Below, piece by piece: positions 1-6,013 of a DNA stretch of 8,569 nucleotides. How positions within the stretch are numbered: the stretch's first letter is position 1; each line of letters starts with the position of its first letter. The stretch covers positions 1 through 8,569 of the forward strand of contig JAGASC010000072.1 of the NCBI GenBank assembly GCA_017621905.1. The letters are read 5' to 3'. A program made the translations under genes and the position numbers. The notes beneath the pieces are model-generated. The model ran no database searches, was not told the origin of the DNA, and worked only from the letters and a program-made list of their open reading frames with translations. The stretch is from Roseburia sp. GTDB lineage: Bacteria > Bacillota > Clostridia > Lachnospirales > Lachnospiraceae.

Positions 1-372
1 CAGCACGCCGGAGAGTACAGGTAAATTATAGCCTGTGTTGCACAGCAGAATAAAAGCAAAAACAAAGGCCATGATAAAATTAAAGACCGGTCCTGCCGCC
101 ACCACACTGATGCGCGCCCAGACAGATTTTTTTCCGAAGGCACGTTCATCTTCGCTCTCTCCATCTTCTCCCTCCATGACACAGGCTCCGCCAAAAGGCA
201 GCAGCTTTAGTTCATAGCGGGTCTCCCCTTTTGTAATGCCAAAAAGTGTTGGCCCCAAACCGAGACAAAATTCATTGACACGAATCCCGTTTGCCTTCGC
301 CAACAGGAAATGTCCCAGCTCGTGAAAAATAATGATTAAACTGAATATCAAAATTGCTAAAATAATTTTCAT
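1..372 (-). CDS. rseP: RIP metalloprotease RseP (site-2 protease), N-terminal 124 codons, cut by window edge
   Basis: Intramembrane zinc metalloprotease of the RseP/RasP (S2P, M50) family, which cleaves membrane-bound anti-sigma factors and leftover signal peptides inside the lipid bilayer. The frame opens with ATG at 372-370 and stays open to base 1. A first hydrophobic segment (residues 3-16) runs straight into the HELGH zinc-binding motif at 17-21 (catalytic E18), which is diagnostic of the family. The conserved LPFGG stretch and the A-A-G-P-x-x-N-F motif before the second membrane segment (about residues 94-110) are also visible. The PDZ domain and the C-terminal metal-ligand motif lie outside the window. 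AAAGG sits 7 bases before the ATG. It follows dxr in the same direction after a 208-base gap filled by a hairpin repeat, and dxr-rseP is the usual Firmicutes order. Confidence 0.95.
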   Translation of the reverse strand, partial: MKIILAILIFSLIIIFHELGHFLLAKANGIRVNEFCLGLGPTLFGITKGETRYELKLLPFGGACVMEGEDGESEDERAFGKKSVWARISVVAAGPVFNFIMAFVFAFILLCNTGYNLPVLSGVL

Positions 373-403
373 TGAAATACCTTTCTCGTTTACCACTAAA
401 TCC

Positions 404-560
404 GTAACTGTTCTGAACAGTTACCTAAATTCGTAACTGTTCAGTACCTTCACAGTTACGACCGCAAGCCCATGAAAATCGCTCCGCGATGGGGCTTGCT
501 CATGGTTGTTCATCGTTTTCATACGTCCTATGCAGTAAATGCATAGGACTGTTATAAACA
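404..560 (-). repeat. Intergenic three-hairpin repeat element, copy A
   Basis: About 157 bases between dxr and rseP, with a homologous copy at 5856-6013. Seen on the plus strand: a 21-base palindrome at 404-424 (GTAACTGTTC arms); hairpin H3 with 9-bp arms 432-440/452-460; hairpin H2 with outer arms GCAAGCCC 464-471 and GGGCTTGC 492-499 around an inner ATCGC-TCC-GCGAT hairpin (478-490); and hairpin H1 with perfect 9-bp arms 525-533/541-549 and loop AGTAAAT. Compared with copy B, stem sequences change on both arms together, whereas the H1 loop, the inner H2 hairpin and the spacer CGTTTTCATACG are identical. No T-tract follows the stems, so these are not ordinary terminators. Strand is given by the neighbouring genes. 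I cannot name the family; it could be a MITE/REP-like element or a dispersed structured RNA. Confidence 0.85.
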
Positions 561-580
561 GATACATAAATCCTTTATCA

Positions 581-1726
581 CTACATCCATCTGCCCGAAA
601 TAAATTCATAAACAGCATTTTCTGTTCCTAATATTTCATCCACATTAGGATTTGAAATATAGTCCGCCTGCTTCATGCAGGCTTCAATCATCTCTGTAAT
701 TTCCAAATAACGGATTTTCCGGTCCAAAAATAGCGCTACTGCTTTCTCATTCGCAGCATTGTAGACCGTTGGAATATTTCCGCCCCGTTCCATGGCCTGA
801 TATGCCAGCGCCAGCCCCCGGAACGTATCCGTGTCCGGCTCCTCAAAAGTCAACTGTCCAATCTCAAATAGATTTAATCGCTTACCGGAGAGATTGCGAC
901 GCTTTGGATAATAGAGCGCATACTGAATGGGCAGCCTCATATCCGGTGTACCTAATTGGGCAATCACTGCACCATCCTCAAATTCCACCGCAGAATGGAT
1001 CACACTCTGGGGATGCACCACCACCTGAATCTGGTCCAAATCCACCCCGAAGAGCCATTTAGCTTCCATGACCTCTAAACCTTTATTGACAAGGGTGGAA
1101 GAATCTATGGTAATTTTTCTTCCCATGACCCAGTTCGGATGCTTTAGAGCATCCTCCACCTGAATTTTGGAAAGCTCCTCTCTTTTTTTCCCACGGAACG
1201 GTCCACCGGAGGCCGTCAATAGAATTTTGGCAGCCCGGTTCCCGGCTGCTCCCTGCAAAGACTGAAAAATCGCGCTGTGCTCGCTGTCCACCGGAAGGAT
1301 AGAGACTCCATGCTTTTTCGCCAGCGGCATAATGATATGTCCTGCGGTCACTAAAGTTTCCTTGTTGGCCAGGGCGATATCTTTACCGGATTCAATTGCG
1401 GCAATGGTGGGACGGATTCCCAGCATTCCAACAATGGCAGTTACCAGAATCTCACTTTCCGGCAACGTGGCCACCTCAAGCAATCCTTCCATGCCGGAAA
1501 CAATCTTCGTCTTTAAATCAGCCGTTTTCACCCGAAGCTCCGACGCTTTTTTCTCATCCCACACGCTTACCAGCGCCGGCGAAAATTCGCGCATCTGTTG
1601 TTCCAGCAACGCTATATTGCTTCCCGCTGCAATGGCAACGACCCGGATATCTTTCTGTTCACGGACAATCTCCAGAGTCTGGGTTCCGATGGAACCCGTA
1701 GAACCCAAAATGGCTATTTTTTTCAT
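581..1726 (-). CDS. dxr: 1-deoxy-D-xylulose 5-phosphate reductoisomerase
   Basis: Cytoplasmic NADPH-dependent enzyme that converts DXP to 2-C-methyl-D-erythritol 4-phosphate, the committed step of the MEP isoprenoid pathway and the target of fosmidomycin. The 381-residue length is normal. Visible signatures are the NADPH-binding GSTGSIG loop at residues 8-14, ALANKET at 118-124, the metal ligands in D147-S148-E149, SGGPF at 173-177, the N-K-G-L-E motif at 214-218 (third metal ligand E218) and HPQSVIHS at 238-245. The ATG at 1726 has GGAGG 7 bases upstream and gives the canonical MKKIAILGSTGS start. It begins 31 bases after the cdsA stop, so it is probably in the same transcript. Its product feeds, via IPP and FPP, the UppS enzyme encoded two genes upstream. 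The TAG stop lies about 20 bases before repeat copy A. Confidence 0.99.
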   Translation of the reverse strand: MKKIAILGSTGSIGTQTLEIVREQKDIRVVAIAAGSNIALLEQQMREFSPALVSVWDEKKASELRVKTADLKTKIVSGMEGLLEVATLPESEILVTAIVGMLGIRPTIAAIESGKDIALANKETLVTAGHIIMPLAKKHGVSILPVDSEHSAIFQSLQGAAGNRAAKILLTASGGPFRGKKREELSKIQVEDALKHPNWVMGRKITIDSSTLVNKGLEVMEAKWLFGVDLDQIQVVVHPQSVIHSAVEFEDGAVIAQLGTPDMRLPIQYALYYPKRRNLSGKRLNLFEIGQLTFEEPDTDTFRGLALAYQAMERGGNIPTVYNAANEKAVALFLDRKIRYLEITEMIEACMKQADYISNPNVDEILGTENAVYEFISGRWM

Positions 1727-1757
1727 CCGTATTCCTCCATTCTTTAATGTTGCTCAA

Positions 1758-2563
1758 TTAGAACACAATCAAATTGGCTGCCAGGAAATAAATAATAGGT
1801 GCCGTAAAAATCACACTGTCAAACCGGTCTAAAATACCGCCGTGTCCCGGTATCAGATTCCCGTAATCTTTGATGCCGTAATTGCGCTTGATGGCGGAAG
1901 CAGTCAGATCTCCCACCATGGAAATCAATGCTCCTGCCGCACTGATACCAGCCAATATCCAGACATGAGTCATTTCCATACCCATAGCATCTCTGAAAAT
2001 CATACCGTAAATCAGCGTGAGCAATGCAGCTCCAATCACACCACCCACGGCTCCTTCTACAGACTTCTTAGGGCTTAACTTTGGTGACATTTTGTGCTTT
2101 CCGATCAGCATGCCCACACAATACGCGCAGGTATCACAACCCCAGGAGCACAGGAAAATTAACCATACAATGTACTGCCCCGCTACCAGTATACGCGTCT
2201 GATAAACGTATGATAACATAACTGCCACATAAAAAACCCCGAAAAAAGCTGCCAAAAGCTGCTCTGTCTTAAACTTAGGATAGGTAAACACATAAGCTGC
2301 CATCAAAAGAATCAGAAATCCCAATACAAACATCATCATGTCCGGCAAAAATGCAAACCTGAGATTCAGATAATATACCGTTGCAGCCACATACCCCAGT
2401 ATTCCCGGTACAGCCTTCTCGATACCGAAATGCGATACAATTCAAATAATCCAATATAGGAAAGCACCAGAGTGGAAATGAAAAGTACATCCCCACCTGT
2501 AATAATCAATACCAGCGCAGCAATCACAAGAACAATGCCGCTTAACAATCTTGTCTTAAACAT
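1758..2563 (-). CDS. cdsA: Phosphatidate cytidylyltransferase (CDP-diglyceride synthase), frameshifted
   Basis: Integral membrane enzyme making CDP-diacylglycerol from phosphatidic acid and CTP, the branch point of phospholipid synthesis. The reading frame is broken. From ATG 2563 it reads about 45 CdsA-like residues (MFKTRLLSGIV to LFELYRI), then turns nonsensical and stops near 2366. The adjacent frame continues the protein as FGIEKAVPGILGYVAATVYY to the stop at 1758. One missing base near 2428-2430 (AAA on plus; TTT where TTTT would be needed on minus) explains it, and restoring it gives 268 residues, normal for CdsA. The family signature is intact in the distal part: S-P-K-K-S, E-G-A-V-G-G, then S-A-I-K-R-N, K-D-Y-G, P-G-H-G-G and D-R-F-D, with several membrane segments before it. 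The ATG has only a distant AGAGGA (about 13 bases). Either a sequencing or assembly error or a real mutation is possible; the gene is normally essential, which favours error. Confidence 0.92.
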
Positions 2564-2673
2564 AGCTTAAATCCATTCCTCTCTGCAAATTGCAGTTTCT
2601 CAGCATTCATTCCCCACACAGACAAAGTTCCTGTATCTTTTCAACCTCAGCGGGAAATCGCACCTGTAATCAA

Positions 2674-3381
2674 CTATTCTTCACTCAGTCCACCATATCT
2701 TCTGTCCCGTTTTGTATAGGCTTCCAGCGCTTTTAAAAGCTCCTCTTCCGTAAAATCCGGCCAGGGAACCTCCGCAAAATAGAACTCACTGTAAGCCAGC
2801 TGCCACAAAAGATAATTGGATAACCGCTGTTCACCGCTGGTCCGAATCATGAGATCCGGATCCGGAATATCTGCCGTATCCAGATAACCCTCAAAAATTT
2901 TTTCAGAAACATCATCCGGTGAAAGTTTTCCATCCCAAACATCCCTGCACATACGGCGCATAGCACGAATCATTTCGTCGCGGCTGCCGTAATTAATGGC
3001 AATCTGGAGATTCAGTCCATCATTGTTTGCAGAGGCCTCCTCCAGTTCTGCAATCTGTTTTTGGAACTTTTCACTCAGTCGGGAGATATCTCCGATGACC
3101 CGCACACGCATGTTGTTGCGGTTTGCTATCTTGATACAGTTTTTCAAATAATTTTCCAGTATGGTCATGATAGCACTGACTTCCGCCTCCGGCCGGTTCC
3201 AGTTCTCCGTGGAAAAAGCATACAGGGTCAGATATTTCACGCCCAGATGGTACGCTGCACGACAGATAGGCTCCACGTTTTTTGCCCCCGCAGTATGCCC
3301 ATAATTCCGTGGCATTCCCTTACTCTTGGCCCATCGTCCGTTTCCATCCAGAATAATCGCTATATGCTGTGGAATTTTCAT
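2674..3381 (-). CDS. uppS: Isoprenyl transferase / undecaprenyl diphosphate synthase (cis-prenyltransferase)
   Basis: Condenses isopentenyl-PP units onto farnesyl-PP to form C55-PP, the lipid carrier for peptidoglycan and other wall polymers. From ATG 3381 it has 235 residues. Visible: the catalytic-site D-G-N-G-R-W-A beginning at D12, the R-N-Y-G-H-T-A-G region (H30), F-S-T-E-N-W-x-R-P at 56-63, and the C-terminal block R-T-S-G-E-Q-R (180-186), S-N-Y-L-L-W-Q (188-194) and W-P-D-F (207-210), all hallmarks of Z-type prenyl synthases. Start choice is uncertain. The frame is open to ATG 3498, but that extension is unlike the family and crosses a hairpin. An in-frame TTG at 3396 has GGAG at 6 bases and would add five residues (M-K-K-E-E). 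The ATG at 3381 has only an adjacent AAGAAGAG. The gene lies between frr and cdsA, the standard order. Confidence 0.97.
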   Translation of the reverse strand: MKIPQHIAIILDGNGRWAKSKGMPRNYGHTAGAKNVEPICRAAYHLGVKYLTLYAFSTENWNRPEAEVSAIMTILENYLKNCIKIANRNNMRVRVIGDISRLSEKFQKQIAELEEASANNDGLNLQIAINYGSRDEMIRAMRRMCRDVWDGKLSPDDVSEKIFEGYLDTADIPDPDLMIRTSGEQRLSNYLLWQLAYSEFYFAEVPWPDFTEEELLKALEAYTKRDRRYGGLSEE

Positions 3382-3488
3382 CTCTTCTTTTTTCAATTTT
3401 TTCTCCAATCCTGTTTCCCAGGCACTTCTACTTTCCCGGAAAATACATACTTTTTTCAGGAAATTCACCTGTTTACAAAATGAACAAA

Positions 3489-3517
3489 GTGAGGACACGC
3501 ACTTGCCATGTCCCCAC
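3489..3517 (-). terminator. Possible weak terminator or attenuator between frr and uppS
   Basis: On the minus strand, GTGGGGAC at 3517-3510 can pair with GTCCTCAC at 3496-3489 (8 bp including one G-T wobble) around a 13-base loop. The following transcript is TTTGTTCATTTTG, a broken T-tract. It begins about 12 bases after the frr stop. It could reduce read-through into uppS, but the interrupted T-run makes it a weak intrinsic terminator at best, and I see no convincing separate uppS promoter after it. Confidence 0.3.
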
Positions 3518-3528
3518 GTCTCATTTAC

Positions 3529-4083
3529 TTATACGGTAAGAATATCCTTTGTCTTTGCCTCTACTGCTTTGTCAACCTCTGCAATATACTTGTCTGTCAA
3601 CTTCTGGGCAGCATCTTCAAGGGACTTAATTTCATCCTCAGAGACATCAGAAGATTTTCCTAATTTTTTCAAAAAATCGTTGGCGTCACGACGGATATTA
3701 CGGATTGCAACCTTTGCACTCTCGCCTTTTTTCTTCACATCCTTGGCCAGATCTTTACGTCTCTCCTCGGTCAGCTCCGGGAAAACCAGACGGATTACCT
3801 TTCCATCGTTGGATGGATTGATGCCAAGATCGGATGTCATGATTGCTTTTTCGATTTCTTTTACCATGGATGGCTCCCACGGCTGAATCTGAATCATTCT
3901 CGGTTCCGGTACATTGACATTTGCCACCTGCTGGATTGCTGTCGGTGTGCCATAGTAATTTACTCTCAATTTGTCAAGCACATGCGGATTTGCACGTCCG
4001 GCGCGGATGCTTCCAAACTCCTCGTTTAAATTACTCATTGTCTTTCCCATTTTTTCTTCAAACTGTACTAATCTTTCATCCAT
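3529..4083 (-). CDS. frr: Ribosome recycling factor
   Basis: Cytoplasmic tRNA-mimicking factor that, with EF-G, splits the post-termination ribosome. At 184 residues it is the standard length. Recognised by the conserved G-S-I-R-A-G-R-A-N-P stretch at about residues 24-33, the S-D-L-G-I-N-P-S-N-D-G segment followed by V-I-R-L-V-F-P-E-L-T-E-E-R-R, and the K-x-x-x-E-x-A-K-V-A-I-R-N-I-R-R-D-A helix, matching the three-helix bundle plus beta domain of RRF. It starts 33 bases after the pyrH stop, consistent with the near-universal pyrH-frr pair on one transcript. The best ribosome site before ATG 4083 is AGAAAGG, about 15 bases away and so not well placed, but the MDERLVQFEEKM start fits the family. 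Confidence 0.99.
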   Translation of the reverse strand: MDERLVQFEEKMGKTMSNLNEEFGSIRAGRANPHVLDKLRVNYYGTPTAIQQVANVNVPEPRMIQIQPWEPSMVKEIEKAIMTSDLGINPSNDGKVIRLVFPELTEERRKDLAKDVKKKGESAKVAIRNIRRDANDFLKKLGKSSDVSEDEIKSLEDAAQKLTDKYIAEVDKAVEAKTKDILTV

Positions 4084-4116
4084 GTGTTCTATACCATACC
4101 TTTCTTAAAAATATTA

Positions 4117-4815
4117 TTACGAAACAGTAACCTTTGTGCCGTTAAACTTTCCTGTCATGGCATTTACAATACTGTTCTCTTCATTCAGTCCGAATACATA
4201 CATCGGCATCCGGTTTTCCATGCACATGATGGAAGCAGTCAGATCCACCACCGCAAGCTTTTTATCGATTACCTCCTGAATGGAGACCTCATCATATTTT
4301 ACTGCAGAAGAATTTGTCTTCGGATCGCTGTCGTAAACACCATCAATCGCCTTTGCCAGATAGATGCCGTCCGCCTCCATCTCAATCGCCCGAAGTACAA
4401 TTCCGGTATCTGTGGAGAAATAAGGATGTCCTGTTCCTCCTGCAAAGAAAACTACCATGCCTTTCTCAAAGTACTTATTCGCACGGTCCTTTGAAAATAA
4501 TTTTGTCATGCTGCCGCATTCAAATGGGGTCAATATCTGCGTCTTCATTCCTACCGACCGGAAAATCTCCGATACATAAATACAGTTCATGACCGTTGCC
4601 AGCATTCCGATTTGATCTGCTTTGGTGCGGTCAATGGTCTCACTGGTTCTTCCCCGCCAGAAATTGCCGCCGCCGATTACAATGCCTACCTGCACACCAC
4701 TGTCCGTAATCTGCTTGACCTGTCTGGCTACTTCTGTAACTGTCGGTTCATCAAAACCGGTGTGTTTCTCCCCTGCAAGAGCTTCACCGCTTAATTTTAG
4801 TAATACTCGTCTCAT
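4117..4815 (-). CDS. pyrH: Uridylate kinase (UMP kinase)
   Basis: Bacterial hexameric UMP kinase of the amino-acid-kinase fold, phosphorylating UMP to UDP with ATP in pyrimidine nucleotide synthesis; the family is usually GTP-activated and UTP-inhibited. At 232 residues it has the usual size. Visible are K-L-S-G-E at 7-11 (ATP site), G-G-G-N-F-W-R-G at 48-55, the UMP-binding D67-Q-I-G-M-L-A-T, G-G-T-G-H-P-Y-F-S-T-D-T at 126-137, and the K-A-I-D-G-V-Y-D-S-D-P nucleotide-binding segment at 155-165. ATG 4815 gives the canonical MRRVLLKLSGEA start, with AAAGGG a few bases upstream. It is the first gene after a strong terminator and has its own promoter-like sequence at 4872-4898. The rpsB-tsf pair that often precedes pyrH is not adjacent here. 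Confidence 0.99.
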   Translation of the reverse strand: MRRVLLKLSGEALAGEKHTGFDEPTVTEVARQVKQITDSGVQVGIVIGGGNFWRGRTSETIDRTKADQIGMLATVMNCIYVSEIFRSVGMKTQILTPFECGSMTKLFSKDRANKYFEKGMVVFFAGGTGHPYFSTDTGIVLRAIEMEADGIYLAKAIDGVYDSDPKTNSSAVKYDEVSIQEVIDKKLAVVDLTASIMCMENRMPMYVFGLNEENSIVNAMTGKFNGTKVTVS

Positions 4816-4871
4816 GTTCCCTTTGATTCCTTTCTTTGTCCCGAACAGGAACTTGTATCTTATCTTTATCT

Positions 4872-4898
4872 ATTGTAACACATTTTTCTATTTTTCAA
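4872..4898 (-). promoter_or_regulatory. Sigma-A-type promoter for the pyrH operon
   Basis: On the minus strand TTGAAA (4898-4893) is followed after 15 bases by TACAAT (4877-4872), and the -10 is preceded by TG one base away, making an extended -10 (TGTTACAAT). Transcription would begin near 4865, giving a leader of about 50 bases before pyrH. It lies directly behind the terminator at 4903-4940, where a new promoter is expected. The spacer is a little short, but the extended -10 compensates. Confidence 0.6.
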
Positions 4899-4902
4899 AG
4901 AA

Positions 4903-4940
4903 AAAAGAGCAAAAAAATTGTTTAATTTTTTTGCTCTTTT
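4903..4940 (-). terminator. Strong intrinsic terminator after the DUF368 gene
   Basis: A perfect 17-bp inverted repeat: AAAAGAGCAAAAAAATT at 4903-4919 and its exact complement at 4924-4940, with a 4-base loop. On the minus strand the stem runs into TTTTTTCTTT. It lies 33 bases after the DUF368 stop and before the pyrH promoter, so it separates the two transcription units. The stem is A/T-rich apart from the GAGC core. No plus-strand gene needs terminating here. Confidence 0.8.
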
Positions 4941-4972
4941 GAGACTATTTTCTGAAAGTTATAATATTTCCT

Positions 4973-5818
4973 TTATTTCGCGAGTAACCATGCCACCCCC
5001 GCACCAAGAACAAATAAAATGATTCCTGCCAGAATCGCTCCAAAGCTTAAAGTTCCAAGGCTCATACTGCTAAATACCGCAACAGGGGACGAAGCAAGCA
5101 GGCCGAGGATGGCGAAATAGGTTTTTCTCTCGTGTTTTGCCAACAGATATTCTACCAGTTTCGCCACAAGGAAGACACCGACGACAACGCCGAGGCCAAA
5201 GGGGACCAGTACCCCCATGCAGCGAAAAAGCTGGTCAAAATTCAATGTCACTGCAGCGACAATAAAACTGTTAATTTGCTGTATGATCGGGGCATAATAG
5301 CCCAATGACATCAGTAACATGGAACCGCTGACGCCGGGAATCACCATAGTAGCCGCTGCGACGGTTCCGATTGCAAAAAGGCTGACCACTGTTTGGGGAT
5401 TAAAATCCAGACTCCGGTCTGCACCGGTTGTCCAGAACTGCATCCAGACGATCAGGGCAAAGAATGCCACAAAAAGTATCAATTCAAGCAGAGATGGTCT
5501 TGCGCCTTTTACCTTGGGCAATATGAGCGGAAGACCGCCAAGAATCAGCCCGATGAACAGCATTGCCGTCTGGAAGGGATACTTTTCAAACAAAAAACCG
5601 ATTGTGAAGGATAGTCCGATAATTCCGATCAGCATTCCGAGTGCATAGGGAAAAAGCAGACGAATGCTTTTTTTTAAATGAGAAAAAATTCCTGTCACTG
5701 CACGAATTACATCATCATAAATGCCCATTGAGACCATCATTGTGCCTCCGCTGACGCCCGGAACGATATTGGCAATCCCAATCGCCACACCACGCAGCAT
5801 ATCTTTGATAAAATCCAT
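4973..5818 (-). CDS. popT: DUF368 membrane protein, predicted polyprenyl-phosphate (C55-P) transporter
   Basis: Polytopic membrane protein of 281 residues. It belongs to DUF368, a family shown in 2023 to include PopT, which returns undecaprenyl phosphate to the cytoplasmic face for re-use in wall synthesis. The family mark is visible twice: P-G-V-S-G-G at 20-25 (within N-I-V-P-G-V-S-G-G-T-M) and P-G-V-S-G-S at 161-166 (within M-V-I-P-G-V-S-G-S-M), each followed by a similar M-S-[ML]-G-x-Y stretch, so the protein is an internal duplication. About eight hydrophobic segments follow. The start at ATG 5818 gives the typical M-D-F-I-K-D-M-L-R-G opening; the nearest AAAGGA is about 14 bases upstream. 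It follows secDF across repeat copy B and ends in a strong terminator. Function is from family knowledge; the transport direction and substrate here are inferred. Confidence 0.93.
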   Translation of the reverse strand: MDFIKDMLRGVAIGIANIVPGVSGGTMMVSMGIYDDVIRAVTGIFSHLKKSIRLLFPYALGMLIGIIGLSFTIGFLFEKYPFQTAMLFIGLILGGLPLILPKVKGARPSLLELILFVAFFALIVWMQFWTTGADRSLDFNPQTVVSLFAIGTVAAATMVIPGVSGSMLLMSLGYYAPIIQQINSFIVAAVTLNFDQLFRCMGVLVPFGLGVVVGVFLVAKLVEYLLAKHERKTYFAILGLLASSPVAVFSSMSLGTLSFGAILAGIILFVLGAGVAWLLAK

Positions 5819-5855
5819 ATTATTTTACATATTCCTTTCCCAAATCTAATGTTTT

Positions 5856-6013
5856 GTAACTGTTGAAAAACGCTTCTCCGTAACAGCTCAAATGCCCTCA
5901 CTGTTACGTGCATCCAGCCATAAAAATCGCTCCGCGATGGGGCTGGATGCTTGCATATTCCACGTTTTCATACGCCCTTAGCAGTAAATGCTAAAGGCTG
6001 TCTGAACTGTTAC
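5856..6013 (-). repeat. Intergenic three-hairpin repeat element, copy B (overlaps the end of secDF)
   Basis: Homologue of the element at 404-560. Plus-strand structure: GTAACTGTT at 5856-5864; H3 arms CGTAACAG 5879-5886 and CTGTTACG 5901-5908; H2 outer arms GCATCCAGCC 5910-5919 and GGCTGGATGC 5941-5950 around ATCGC-TCC-GCGAT 5926-5938; H1 arms 5974-5982/5990-5998 (one mismatch at 5977) with loop AGTAAAT 5983-5989; then AACTGTTAC at 6005-6013, an 8-of-9 inverted match to the left end. H2 outer stem and H1 and H3 stems differ from copy A but remain paired. The secDF stop (5993-5991) lies inside the H1 arm, so the element supplies the last several codons of secDF. No T-run follows, so it is unlikely to be a simple terminator. 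Confidence 0.85.

Noticed and set aside
464..499. H2 hairpin as an intrinsic terminator of dxr
   Set aside because: No T-tract on either strand after the stem, and the same structure occurs elsewhere as part of a larger conserved element.
404..560. CRISPR array or direct-repeat array
   Set aside because: Only inverted repeats and one distant homologous copy; no regularly spaced direct repeats with unique spacers.
421..618. 65-codon minus-strand open frame over repeat copy A
   Set aside because: It overlaps the end of dxr in another frame and is made of the hairpin repeat; its residues resemble no protein and copy B does not keep the frame.
1332..1832. Long plus-strand open frame opposite dxr
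   Set aside because: Antisense shadow of a confidently identified gene; no ribosome site or recognisable domain.
2275..2496. Separate 73-codon gene in the third minus frame over cdsA
   Set aside because: It is an out-of-frame reading of the cdsA break region; the real protein continues from frame to frame across one missing base.
2583..2595. CTGCAA-A-TTGCAG palindrome between uppS and cdsA as an operator
   Set aside because: A lone 13-base palindrome without promoter elements or a second copy; too short to support a claim.
3382..3498. 39-residue N-terminal extension of uppS from ATG 3498
   Set aside because: The extension has no resemblance to the UppS family, crosses a hairpin, and lacks a good ribosome site; the conserved domain begins right after 3381.
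3326..3886. 186-codon plus-strand open frame opposite frr and the start of uppS
   Set aside because: Antisense shadow of two conserved genes; serine/phenylalanine-rich composition is typical of reverse frames of lysine/glutamate-rich proteins.
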